Assembly: GCA_022791875.1 (NCBI GenBank)
Contig: JAAVZX010000062.1
Location: 1 to 35,397 of the forward strand
Source of the DNA: Oscillibacter sp.
GTDB lineage: Bacteria > Bacillota > Clostridia > Oscillospirales > Oscillospiraceae
Reading direction: 5' to 3'
Length of the DNA: 35,397 bases
The stretch's first letter is position 1. Each line of letters starts with the position of its first letter. Shown piece by piece: positions 16,992 to 24,336 of the stretch. The notes below the pieces were generated by a model. It was not told where the DNA came from, did not search any database, and saw only the letters and a list, made by a program, of their open reading frames with translations. The position numbers were made by a program, and so were the translations under genes.

Positions 16992-18046
16992 TGGCCGCGC
17001 TTGTCCGCCAGGCGGGGCAGGTCCCGGAACAGCTCCACCACAAACCAGTCCGGCAGCTCCTTCCCGTCCTCGGGGGTCACGGCCATCCGGGCAATCTCCA
17101 GGCTGATGTTCGCCAGCTCCGTGATACGGTCCTTGGCCTGGAGGACCAGGGCGCGGCTGTCGCCGCTGAGCTTGCCCCGCTCCGGGGGCAGCTCCTTCAC
17201 CAGCCGCGCCCGCAGGGACTGGGCCAGGAAATAGAGCACGTCCCGTTCCTCCGGCTTGTCCGGCCAGGGCTGCTCGCCCGCGAGAATCTTGTCCAGGGCG
17301 TACTGGCTGCGGATCTGGCGGATGTAGGCCAGGAACTGGGCTGCGTGCTGGGGGCTGAGGGAGCCCGCCGCCAGGATGCGCAGGGCGTCCTCCCCGATGT
17401 CGGGGCCGTAGCTGCGGATGGCGTCGCTGAGCATGTGCCAGGAGCGGGGCGTGGAGAAGGGTTCCTCGCTCTTGGGGGGCTTCGCCCAGAGGTGGTCGGG
17501 GCGGCTGGCGATGTAGTCGTAGACATAGGGGTGGATGCCGTTCTGAGCCGCCCACTCCAGCCAGAGCCGGGGGCTGGCGGTGAGCTCGACGTGAAACATG
17601 CGGTTCACCAGGGCGGAGGACATGGGGCGGGTGATGGCGTTGTCCTGGGCGCGGTTCCCGGCCCCCACCACGATGGAGCCCTCCGGCAGATGGTACTCCC
17701 CGATGCGCCGCTCGTGGATCAGGGAGTAAAACGCCTTCTGGACCTCGGAGGTGCAGGCGTTCAGCTCGTCCAGGAAGAGGACGTAGGGGTCCTTGCGGGC
17801 GATGGTCCGGGGCGGGCAGAACTGGCTGAACCCGTCCTGAATCTGGGGGACGCCGATGATGTCCTCCGGAGCCAGCTGGCTCCCCAGCAGGGACACGCAC
17901 TCCAGGCCCAGGCTGTCCGCGAAATCCTGGACGATGGCGGATTTTCCGATACCCGGCGCGCCCCAGATGAACACGGGGCGGATGAGGCCCACGTTCAGGA
18001 GCACGTCCAGGAGCTGCTTGTGGTTCACGGTTACGGTGAGATTCAT
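16988..18046 (-). CDS. MoxR-family AAA+ ATPase
   Basis: This 352-residue ATPase has Walker A GAPGIGKS (29-36), Walker B VLFLDEL (89-95), a sensor 1 Asn in VGAGNR (N131) and an arginine-finger candidate in SALVNRM (R149). A helical C-terminal region follows. MoxR proteins usually act as chaperone-like partners of VWA proteins, and here the VWA gene follows with a 4-base overlap. ATG 18046 has AAGGAG 12 bases upstream, a rather long spacing. It is the fifth gene of a six-gene minus-strand operon. The RavA-ViaA pair is the best known comparison, but the metallopeptidase part of this partner differs from ViaA. Confidence 0.9.
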   Translation of the reverse strand: MNLTVTVNHKQLLDVLLNVGLIRPVFIWGAPGIGKSAIVQDFADSLGLECVSLLGSQLAPEDIIGVPQIQDGFSQFCPPRTIARKDPYVLFLDELNACTSEVQKAFYSLIHERRIGEYHLPEGSIVVGAGNRAQDNAITRPMSSALVNRMFHVELTASPRLWLEWAAQNGIHPYVYDYIASRPDHLWAKPPKSEEPFSTPRSWHMLSDAIRSYGPDIGEDALRILAAGSLSPQHAAQFLAYIRQIRSQYALDKILAGEQPWPDKPEERDVLYFLAQSLRARLVKELPPERGKLSGDSRALVLQAKDRITELANISLEIARMAVTPEDGKELPDWFVVELFRDLPRLADKRGQ

Positions 18047-18062
18047 AGGCAGTGCTTACTCC

Positions 18063-18515
18063 TTAACAATTGCTTATTTCGCTTTCCAGACGCCGGATGA
18101 GGGCGTCCAAATGGCTGCTCCACGCCTCCCAGTCGGGGCTGTCCCGCCATAGGGCGGTTAGTTCGCGTTCCCCGTCCTCGTCCGGCACCTCATTGCGGAT
18201 GTCCCGAAGGTAACGGAGCAGGAAGCCGATGGATTCCCCAGAGGCTGTAATTTCCGTGATATAGCCCCCGTCCTGGGGCAGGAATGTCCCCGTGTCCAGC
18301 CAGCCCAGGTACAGCTCTGCCAGCGCGAGGGCAGAGCTGTCGTAGTAAAAATCAATTTCCTCGAAAGTGTCTCCGAAAAAGCCGTCGCCCTTCATGGCGG
18401 CGAAGATGTCCTCCAGCCGGAGGGCGGTGCGGCCCGGTGTGCAGTAGCCTTTCAGAAAGTCCAGCACGTCCAGGCCCTCGTCGCTGTCCAGCGCCCGAAT
18501 GCCCCATGCGCCCAT
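18063..18515 (-). CDS. DUF4259 domain protein
   Basis: This 150-residue protein begins MGAWGIRALDSDEGLDVLDF, the hallmark start of DUF4259 proteins. It is acidic and probably all-helical and cytoplasmic, with no signal peptide or membrane helix. The start ATG 18515 was chosen because it opens the conserved motif and follows AAGGAGG 8 bases upstream. A longer frame reaching back to 18644 overlaps the previous gene. Small domains of this kind are often found with immunity-like or toxin-neighbour genes, but the biochemical role is unknown. The gap to the MoxR gene is 16 bases. Confidence 0.8.
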   Translation of the reverse strand: MGAWGIRALDSDEGLDVLDFLKGYCTPGRTALRLEDIFAAMKGDGFFGDTFEEIDFYYDSSALALAELYLGWLDTGTFLPQDGGYITEITASGESIGFLLRYLRDIRNEVPDEDGERELTALWRDSPDWEAWSSHLDALIRRLESEISNC

Positions 18516-18538
18516 CGTCTGATTCCTCCTTCTGTCTG

Positions 18539-19552
18539 TCAGCTCTCGTGCGAAATATTGATAATGCGCCCCTCCAGGTCCAGGTAGATCACCAGCAGTT
18601 CGTCCGTCAGCTCCGGATCGAAGCTCAGGTCCATGATAAACCACTGCTCCTTCGTCTTCGCGTCCAGGAAGCTGCCGAACCGGTTGACCCGCAGGCAGTC
18701 CGTCATCTCCGCGTAACTGAGCCCGGCGGGATTCTCCGTGGAAAACAGCTTCCGCGCGATGTCCTCCCCCAGCTCGTCCCGGTGGAACTCCATGAAATAG
18801 GCGGCGATGCTATGGTACTCGCTGCCCTCGTCGGCCAGCACGCCCTTCACGAACGCTTTCGCCCGCTCCGCCGTCTCCTCCACGCCGTCCAGGGCGGAGG
18901 CCGCCGCGGCCATGGCCGCTCCGTTCCCAGTCAGTTCTTCGGAAACGTCGAACCAGAAGGGAACCCCCGCCGTTCCCGGCTGGAGAAACAGCTCTTCGCC
19001 CGGTTTGTAGAAGATGTGGGGATATTTGCGGCTTTCCAGCCGCGGGCGTTCCCCGCCGTCCCCGTCTGCGGCGCTGTTTCCGTCCCCGCCGCAGGTGCCC
19101 CACCGGGCGCGGTTCTCATTCGCCCAGCAGCCGTCGCAGGGATGTTGGTGCTGGAGCGTCTCTTTGCAGTCCTTCACCAGCGCCTGGGCGGCGGCGTTTT
19201 CTGGGTCCAGCGCAAGCCACTTCTCCGCGTAGTTCAGCGCCTCCTGCACCGGCCTGTCCGTCATGTACAGGGCGTAGGCCATGCGGGAATTCCAGAGGGC
19301 GTCCCCCTCCCCCGCCTCCCGGACGGACTCGAGCAGCGCCAGGGCGCGGCTCAGCAGCTCCGCGTCCACTACGCCGTCGTCGCCGTGCTCCTGGCAGTCC
19401 CCCAGGACGGCCAGGTTGCTGTAGGCGCGGGCCAGGAGGACCGTCAGCTTGAAGCCTCGCTCCGCCTCCGGGACGGCTTCAAGCGCCTGGATGCATCGGG
19501 AAAACTCGTCCGCTTCGTTCCACGCCTCAATCTTTTTCAGCAGTTCTTCCAT
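18539..19552 (-). CDS. TPR protein with DUF2004-like C-terminal domain
   Basis: This 337-residue protein has two parts. Residues 1-135 form helical repeats like TPRs (MAYALYMTDR...ALNYAEKWLALDPENA), a protein-binding scaffold. Residues about 210-337 look like a DUF2004-type domain, with FDPELTDELLVIYLDLEG and the terminal IINISHES. Between them is a Cys-containing linker, CDGCWANENRARWGTCGGDG (139-158). The start ATG 19552 has AAAGGAG 7 bases upstream, better than the more upstream frame opening. The gap to the next gene is 23 bases. The Cys pattern CGGDG recurs in the protein encoded upstream and may bind a metal. Function is unknown. Confidence 0.7.
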   Translation of the reverse strand: MEELLKKIEAWNEADEFSRCIQALEAVPEAERGFKLTVLLARAYSNLAVLGDCQEHGDDGVVDAELLSRALALLESVREAGEGDALWNSRMAYALYMTDRPVQEALNYAEKWLALDPENAAAQALVKDCKETLQHQHPCDGCWANENRARWGTCGGDGNSAADGDGGERPRLESRKYPHIFYKPGEELFLQPGTAGVPFWFDVSEELTGNGAAMAAAASALDGVEETAERAKAFVKGVLADEGSEYHSIAAYFMEFHRDELGEDIARKLFSTENPAGLSYAEMTDCLRVNRFGSFLDAKTKEQWFIMDLSFDPELTDELLVIYLDLEGRIINISHES

Positions 19553-19575
19553 GGGCCTGCTCCTTTCATATCCTA

Positions 19576-20574
19576 TCATTCCTGTCCCTGGCCGATCCGT
19601 ATGACGGGGCGGCAGAAATCGAAATCAATATCCAGCATGTCGTCCTCGTGACTCTCCGGCTTCCAGTGCGGGGAACAGGGCAGAAAGCCCACCAGCGGCC
19701 CCATGCCTCCACAAATATTGCAGCCTCCATCCCCACCGCAGGTGGTGAAAGCATCCGCCTCCACCACCTCCCGCATATAGGGATCATAGGCAATGGAGAG
19801 GCCGAAGAAATTCGGCTCTTTCATGTCATAGGGTCTGTCCTCGTCCTCGGGGGCCTCAAAGTGAAGAAGGTGCAGATCGCTTTTCAGCCCGTCCCCCCAG
19901 GGAAACAGGGTGCGGCATCCGCCGCCGCAGAGATAGGACCATTCATCCGCTGTGGGGAGGGAAAAGCCCTGACTGCGCAGCAATTCTTTCAGCTGGGGGT
20001 AGGTCACATCGTGGTAGAGGAACACCCTCCACTGGCCATCTATGTAATTGAAGCGGGCGTGGCCCACCAGGTTGAGGCCCCGCATTCCGGAACGCTTATG
20101 CTCTTCAAATTCCTCCAGCCAGTCCGGGTGTGCCAACAGCCGAGGGTCCTGGAACGCAACCGGTTCCCAGCCGATTTCCTCCAGCTTCCGCCCTGCCAGC
20201 ATCGGTGAGATCGCGGCCTGACGGACGGGGGCCATGTCCTCCAGGATGAAATCTCTCGGCGTCCCCTTGTATTCGTATTCCCCGAACAGGTAGTTCAGCT
20301 CTGCCAGATTGTCTTCGTCCAGGCCCACCGCAAAGCGGTCCCAGCCCAGAGTGACCGTATCGCCGGGGACGAACACCAACTCTCGGCCGTCCTTCTCAAA
20401 AACGCCGGTGCAACACGTCTGCCCCCAGCGGGAAAAGGTTTCCATCCCCTTAAAGGCTAGCCCGAACTCATCCGCCAGGCTCCCCATCAGCGCCTCCCGC
20501 GCCGAAGCATTCAGCTCTGCAAACCGTGGACGGTACAGGTTCTGATTGATCACAGACAGCGCCTCCTTCTTCAT
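19576..20574 (-). CDS. FGE/sulfatase-modifying-factor-like protein
   Basis: This 332-residue protein carries segments recalling the formylglycine-generating-enzyme fold: ELVFVPGDTVTLGWDRF (65-81), then SLPTADEWSYLCGGGCRTLF with PWGD after it (205-228), and PNFFGLSIAYDPYMREV (254-270). A Cys-rich loop, CGGDGGCNICGG (279-290), follows. FGE-like proteins include enzymes and non-enzymatic ligand-binding relatives. The copper-binding Cys pair of true FGE cannot be assigned here, so an enzymatic role is unproven. The start is uncertain: ATG 20574 is 8 bases past the previous stop and has no clear ribosome site, and ATG 20595, overlapping the previous gene by 14 bases, is an alternative. Either way translation is probably coupled. 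Confidence 0.6.
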   Translation of the reverse strand: MKKEALSVINQNLYRPRFAELNASAREALMGSLADEFGLAFKGMETFSRWGQTCCTGVFEKDGRELVFVPGDTVTLGWDRFAVGLDEDNLAELNYLFGEYEYKGTPRDFILEDMAPVRQAAISPMLAGRKLEEIGWEPVAFQDPRLLAHPDWLEEFEEHKRSGMRGLNLVGHARFNYIDGQWRVFLYHDVTYPQLKELLRSQGFSLPTADEWSYLCGGGCRTLFPWGDGLKSDLHLLHFEAPEDEDRPYDMKEPNFFGLSIAYDPYMREVVEADAFTTCGGDGGCNICGGMGPLVGFLPCSPHWKPESHEDDMLDIDFDFCRPVIRIGQGQE

Positions 20575-20581
20575 TTGCAAT

Positions 20582-21895
20582 TCATTGCAGCACATTGCGT
20601 ATATTGTCCTGCACCCGCTCGGTAAGCGCCTCATACTGCGCCCGTTCCTCCGGCTCAAACCCGGAGAGCCGCGCGGCCATAAATTCCGCCCAGGCGTCCG
20701 CCAAATCCTCTAAAACCGGGGCCGCGGAGGCCGGGAAGGCGATTTCCAGCCGCCGTTCCTCCTTCCGCTCTGCGGACCGCGCCTCCGTGACGGACACCAG
20801 GCCCTTCCCCTCCAGACGGCTCAGCTGCATGGACAGCACCCCCCGGGACAGCCCCGCGAAGTCCGCCAGCTCCCGCCGTCCGGCGTCGGGCGGGGCCTCC
20901 CGGAGGCACAGCAGCAGCCGGGCCTCCGGCAGGGAGAGGCCGTTTTTCAGCGCGGCGGATTCCATGTAGTAGTCCAGCAGTTTCCGCTCCCGAAAGCGGT
21001 CATACAGCAGCCCCGCGCCCTTCAGGGCACCGGCGGACACCCGGACCCGCTCACTCCCCAGCCGACGGGAGGCCGCAGGCGTCACCGCGCCGTCCTCCGC
21101 GGCGTCGATCAGAAAGCGGTAGATTTTCAGCCGCTGCCGCTCGTACTCCTCCTCGTCCAGCACCGTCTTGAAGAAGCGGTTGTAATACTCGAAGACGGTC
21201 AGCTTCATCTGGATCGTTTTGGAAATGCTGATCCCCTGGGTGCAGAGGGACCCCTTGGTTTTCACATAGTAGTAGATGGGGACCTGCAAGGCGCAGAAGG
21301 ACGCCCCGCGGCGAATGTACTCCAGGTTGAACATGAAGTCCTCGCACCAGCTGATGGCCGGGTCCATCCGCAGGCCCCAGCGCTCGACGAGGTCCCGGCG
21401 GTAGAGCTTGTTCCAGAGGACGCCGTAATAAAAATCCGCGGGATTCTCCATCATGTGGGCGGCGTACTCCTCCCGGCTCAGGACCTGGGCCTCGTCGATG
21501 TCCCCCTTGTGGGAGACCCGCTCCCCCACCACCCGGTAGAAGTCGGAGACGACCAGGTCGCAGGACTGCTCCTCCATGGTCCGGACCAGGAGCTTGGTGG
21601 CGTCGGGGGTAATCCAGTCGTCGGCGTCCACGAACTGGAGGAAGCGGCCCCGGGCCTGGTCCATGCAGAAGTTCCGGGTGGCGGAGACGCCGGCGTTCTC
21701 CCGGTGGAAGACCCGGACCCGGCTGTCCCCGGCGGCGAAGGCGTCGCAGAGGGCCCCGGAGGCGTCCTGACTGCCGTCGTCGGCGAGAAGAAGCTCGAAG
21801 CCGGCGTACTCCTGATTCAGAATGCTCTCCACGCAGCGGCGGAGGCCGGCTTCGGCGTTGTATACGGGAACGATGATGCTGACGTTTGGATTCAT
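20582..21895 (-). CDS. Family 2 glycosyltransferase fused to MarR-type domain
   Basis: This 437-residue protein is unusual. Residues 1-220 are a GT-A family 2 glycosyltransferase: VSIIVPVYNAEAGLRRC, then LLLADDGSQDASG, then QFVDADDW with the metal-binding DAD (D90, D92). Residues about 305-437 form a MarR-like winged helix: a helix at SLPEARLLLCLREAP, a recognition helix near LADFAGLSRGVLSMQLSRLE and a wing around TEARSAERKEERRLEIAF. The frame is continuous, with no sign of a frameshift joining two genes. The start ATG 21895 follows GGAGG, and it is preferred to an upstream start without such a site. It is the first gene after the promoter at 21942-21970. The MarR part could sense a ligand or tether the enzyme to DNA, or serve only as a dimer domain. 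Confidence 0.85.
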   Translation of the reverse strand: MNPNVSIIVPVYNAEAGLRRCVESILNQEYAGFELLLADDGSQDASGALCDAFAAGDSRVRVFHRENAGVSATRNFCMDQARGRFLQFVDADDWITPDATKLLVRTMEEQSCDLVVSDFYRVVGERVSHKGDIDEAQVLSREEYAAHMMENPADFYYGVLWNKLYRRDLVERWGLRMDPAISWCEDFMFNLEYIRRGASFCALQVPIYYYVKTKGSLCTQGISISKTIQMKLTVFEYYNRFFKTVLDEEEYERQRLKIYRFLIDAAEDGAVTPAASRRLGSERVRVSAGALKGAGLLYDRFRERKLLDYYMESAALKNGLSLPEARLLLCLREAPPDAGRRELADFAGLSRGVLSMQLSRLEGKGLVSVTEARSAERKEERRLEIAFPASAAPVLEDLADAWAEFMAARLSGFEPEERAQYEALTERVQDNIRNVLQ

Positions 21896-21941
21896 AGGGG
21901 CCCTCCTATCAATTTCGGCGGAAACGGCGCGTTGTGCCTCT

Positions 21942-21970
21942 ATTTTAGCACAGCTTTTTCCCCTTGCCAA
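21942..21970 (-). promoter_or_regulatory. Sigma-A promoter of six-gene operon
   Basis: On the minus strand TTGGCA (21965-21970) and TAAAAT (21942-21947) are separated by 17 bases, about 47 bases before ATG 21895. No other promoter of this quality was noticed between here and 15216, so it probably serves all six genes. Confidence 0.65.
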
Positions 21971-22006
21971 CGGGGGATCTGGAAGAATTCGGCGCCGCGG
22001 CCTCCC

Positions 22007-22786
22007 TCAGCCCAGGGCCGTGTCCAGGGCCAGCATGAGGGTGAAGCCTACAGCGTAGAACAGGGTCCCCAGGTTGGAGTGCTCTCCGGCGGAGGACTCG
22101 GGGATCAGCTCTTCCACCACCACGTAGACCATGGCTCCCGCCGCAAAGCTGAGCAGGTAGGGCAGGGCGGGCAGGACCAGGCCCGCCGCCCAGAGGGTCA
22201 GCGCCGCCGCCAGGGGTTCCGCCGCCCCGGACAGCACGCCGTACAGAAAGGCACGCCCCTGTCCCGCGCCCTCGCCGCGGAGGGGCAGGGAGACGATGGC
22301 CCCCTCCGGGAAGTTCTGCACGGCGATGCCCACGGACAGCGCCAGGCTCCCGGCAGCGGTGATGCCTCTGTCCCCCGCCCTCTGCCCCGCCAGCACCACC
22401 CCTACGGCCATGCCCTCCGGGACGTTGTGGAGGGTCACGGCCAGCACCAGCATGGCGGTCCGGGTCAGGCGGGTGCGGGGCCCTTCGGGCTGGAGGCTGT
22501 TCTGGTGCAGGTGGGGGATGGTCCGATCCAGCGCCAGCAGAAACAGGATGCCCATCCAGAAGCCCGCCACAGCCGGAAGGAAGGCCCAGCGCCCCAGCGC
22601 CGCTGTCTGCCCGACAGCGGGAATCAGCAGGCTCCAGACAGACGCCGCCGTCATGACCCCCGCCGCAAAGCCGGTCATGGCCCGCAGGAGTTTCGGGTGC
22701 AGCGCGCCACGGGTGATGAAGACGCTGGCCGCGCCCAGGGTGGTGCCCAGGAAGGGGAGGAGAATTTCTTGTGAGATTTGTGACAT
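22007..22786 (-). CDS. ZIP family metal transporter
   Basis: This 259-residue membrane protein is a ZIP/ZupT-type transporter that moves zinc or other divalent metals into the cytoplasm. About eight membrane segments are visible. The metal-binding helices carry LHNVPEGMAVG (about residues 144-154) and QNFPEGAIVSLPL, the typical paired HNxPEG and xNxPEG motifs. A His-containing loop, PHLHQNS, lies before them. The start ATG 22786 follows GGAG 8 bases upstream. It is on the same strand as the operon downstream, but a separate promoter lies in the 111-base gap. I see no Zur-like box. Confidence 0.9.
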   Translation of the reverse strand: MSQISQEILLPFLGTTLGAASVFITRGALHPKLLRAMTGFAAGVMTAASVWSLLIPAVGQTAALGRWAFLPAVAGFWMGILFLLALDRTIPHLHQNSLQPEGPRTRLTRTAMLVLAVTLHNVPEGMAVGVVLAGQRAGDRGITAAGSLALSVGIAVQNFPEGAIVSLPLRGEGAGQGRAFLYGVLSGAAEPLAAALTLWAAGLVLPALPYLLSFAAGAMVYVVVEELIPESSAGEHSNLGTLFYAVGFTLMLALDTALG

Positions 22787-22833
22787 TTTGTGCGCTCCAT
22801 TTGTGAGAATAGACGGATGAGGGACGAAAAGAA

Positions 22834-22870
22834 CCGCCTCTATAAGGATTTCCTTATAGGGGCGGTTTTT
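22834..22870 (+). terminator. Strong hairpin upstream of ZIP gene
   Basis: CCGCCTCTATAAGGA pairs with TCCTTATAGGGGCGG across a two-base centre, and six T follow on the plus strand. The minus-strand side is followed by TTCTTTTC, a weaker tract. It may stop transcription in both directions between the ZIP gene and the regulator region. Confidence 0.65.
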
Positions 22871-22969
22871 TGCGTGGGGCGGGAAGTTTTTTCAACCTCA
22901 CCGAGCCTCCAGCAGACGGAAGTGCCTGCCTGCGGTGGACGGGGCTGCCAGCGGGGGTTCCCGCCTCCG

Positions 22970-23062
22970 GCAGCGCCGGCATGATGTGGTTATTCTCAAT
23001 ATTGATAAGATAGACCGTTGAGATGCCCGTCATTTCAGCGGCCTTTTGCCTGCGCCGCCGCT
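22970..23062 (-). pseudogene. Fragment of XRE-type helix-turn-helix gene
   Basis: One minus-strand frame reads QKAAEMTGISTVYLINIEN followed by NHIMPALPEA, which matches the recognition-helix half of XRE/HTH_3 domains (GIS..YLS.IENG...PSL). No ribosome site or complete domain surrounds it, so it looks like a remnant. The 478 bases from 22787 to 23264 otherwise hold only the two terminators. Confidence 0.35.
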
Positions 23063-23200
23063 TTTTTCGCCGCCTTGACATCCTTCCCAAAGGGTTCAAA
23101 ACCGGGACAATCCTCCACAGCCCCTTCCGAGCGTGACTGAAATCCCCGTTTTACCGCATCGGTAATACCCTGTTTTCACAGAATTCTGCTCCCCCCTAAT

Positions 23201-23235
23201 AAAAACGACCGCCCTTGCAGCACAAGGACGGCCAT
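23201..23235 (-). terminator. Terminator of the first FadR-type regulator gene
   Basis: Read on the minus strand, GGCCGTCCTTG pairs with CAAGGGCGGTC around a short loop and is followed by GTTTTTATT. It lies 29 bases past the stop codon at 23265, the expected position. Confidence 0.75.
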
Positions 23236-23264
23236 TCACGTTCTGGCACACAAAAACCCGCAAA

Positions 23265-24026
23265 TCAATCCGCTCCATCTTCCAGCTCAGGCGAGTATTC
23301 CTCATACCCAAGGAACGACTTGAACCGCTCGGTGGGAATCAGGTGCATCGTGACCTGGTAGGCATACATAACGTCCCGCTGGCGGATTGCGTCGACAAAA
23401 TAGGAGTGGGAAAACGGAAACTCGCTCTCGTCAATGCCCTCAGATTTGTGGGTGTAGAGCTTGGTGATCATCGGATTGAAGATCTGAGAGGAGAGGGTGT
23501 ACATGTCCTTCAAAAGCCGGTTCTCCGCCAGGCTGAGGAGCTTTTCATGGAACTCCAGCTCCAGCTTCCGGGTTTCCTCCACCGGCAGGGGCTTCATCCT
23601 CCGCAGCTCCGCGGTCCGGCGGGTGATCTCGTCCAGCTCCCGGATATCCTCATCCGTGGCGGTGCGGATGGCCTCCCGCAGGATCAGAAACTCCATCTGG
23701 TTGCGGAAGTCCACAATCTCCACCCAGGGGATCTGCTCCAGTTTAATCTTAAAGTTCAGGGGCATGGTGATGGAGATCTCCTCGGGCTGGACGACGAAGG
23801 TGCCGCTGCCCTGTTTGGTGCGCAGGACGGTCTGGGATTCCAGGTATTTCAGCGCCTCCCGCACAGGGGTGCGGCTGATCCCCAGGGTTTCGCACAGCTC
23901 CGCCTCCGTAGGGACCCTGTCACCGGATTGCAGCTGATTGGTGTAAATCAGGTTGGCGATATAGTCCACAACCTTCTTTACCGCCGGAGGCTGCTTATGT
24001 GTTTTGTCTGGGTTGTTGGCAGTCAT
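23265..24026 (-). CDS. FadR-type GntR regulator (FCD domain)
   Basis: This 253-residue transcription factor has an N-terminal GntR winged helix (about 15-85), with RVPTEAELCETLGISRTPVR and the wing GSGTFVV. A helical FCD ligand domain (about 100-240) follows. FCD metal-site residues are plausible in LELEFHEKLL, SHSYFVDAI and the His of TMHL. The ribosome site is GAGG 7 bases before ATG 24026. It is divergent from a TRAP transport operon and probably represses it through the palindrome at 24136-24150. Family members commonly answer to sugar acids or other carboxylates, which fits the neighbours. Confidence 0.9.
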   Translation of the reverse strand: MTANNPDKTHKQPPAVKKVVDYIANLIYTNQLQSGDRVPTEAELCETLGISRTPVREALKYLESQTVLRTKQGSGTFVVQPEEISITMPLNFKIKLEQIPWVEIVDFRNQMEFLILREAIRTATDEDIRELDEITRRTAELRRMKPLPVEETRKLELEFHEKLLSLAENRLLKDMYTLSSQIFNPMITKLYTHKSEGIDESEFPFSHSYFVDAIRQRDVMYAYQVTMHLIPTERFKSFLGYEEYSPELEDGAD

Positions 24027-24067
24027 AGCGTATCCTCACCGGTTTCTTGAGATTGAATGTGATTTCC

Positions 24068-24096
24068 ATTTTAGCATAGTTTTGAAGCCGTGTCAA
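24068..24096 (-). promoter_or_regulatory. Sigma-A promoter of first regulator gene
   Basis: TTGACA (24091-24096, minus strand) and TAAAAT (24068-24073) are 17 bases apart and about 41 bases before the start codon. The -35 is a perfect consensus. Confidence 0.75.
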
Positions 24097-24135
24097 AAAA
24101 TACGCCCATGTCGCTATACACAAAAAGGAAGTGAA

Positions 24136-24150
24136 ATTTGTATGACAAAT
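24136..24150. promoter_or_regulatory. Palindromic operator for FadR-type regulator
   Basis: ATTTGTATGACAAAT is a perfect inverted repeat with 6-base arms and a 3-base centre. It ends 5 bases before the -35 element of the TRAP operon, inside the divergent intergenic region. Its GTnnnAC core matches operators of FCD regulators such as the UxuR/ExuR/DgoR group (TTGTA..TACAA). Confidence 0.6.
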
Positions 24151-24155
24151 GTCAA

Positions 24156-24184
24156 TTGAAAAACACAAAACACAGAGTTATAAT
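24156..24184 (+). promoter_or_regulatory. Sigma-A promoter of first TRAP operon
   Basis: TTGAAA (24156-24161) and a perfect TATAAT (24179-24184) are 17 bases apart. The start codon of the binding-protein gene is 150 bases downstream, leaving a long 5' leader. Confidence 0.75.
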
Positions 24185-24336
24185 ACAAATTAAGGTTAAG
24201 TGAACGGAAAACAAGAGCATAAAACGCAAAATTCTCAAAATTCATAGTACAACTGCGCATCGGCGGCAAAGCATTCAGCCGCGCATATGATTCTGTCAGC
24301 CTGCGGAGCATTCCGCATATTTGAAAGGAGAACGAT

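Noticed and set aside
15129..17234. Plus-strand open frame (701 codons) opposite the VWA and MoxR genes
   Set aside because: Antisense shadow. The minus-strand proteins have intact motifs in every domain.
16992..17900. N-terminal extension of the VWA gene to make an 894-residue protein
   Set aside because: The extension lies over the MoxR gene in another frame. The ATGA overlap at 16988-16991 gives a natural start.
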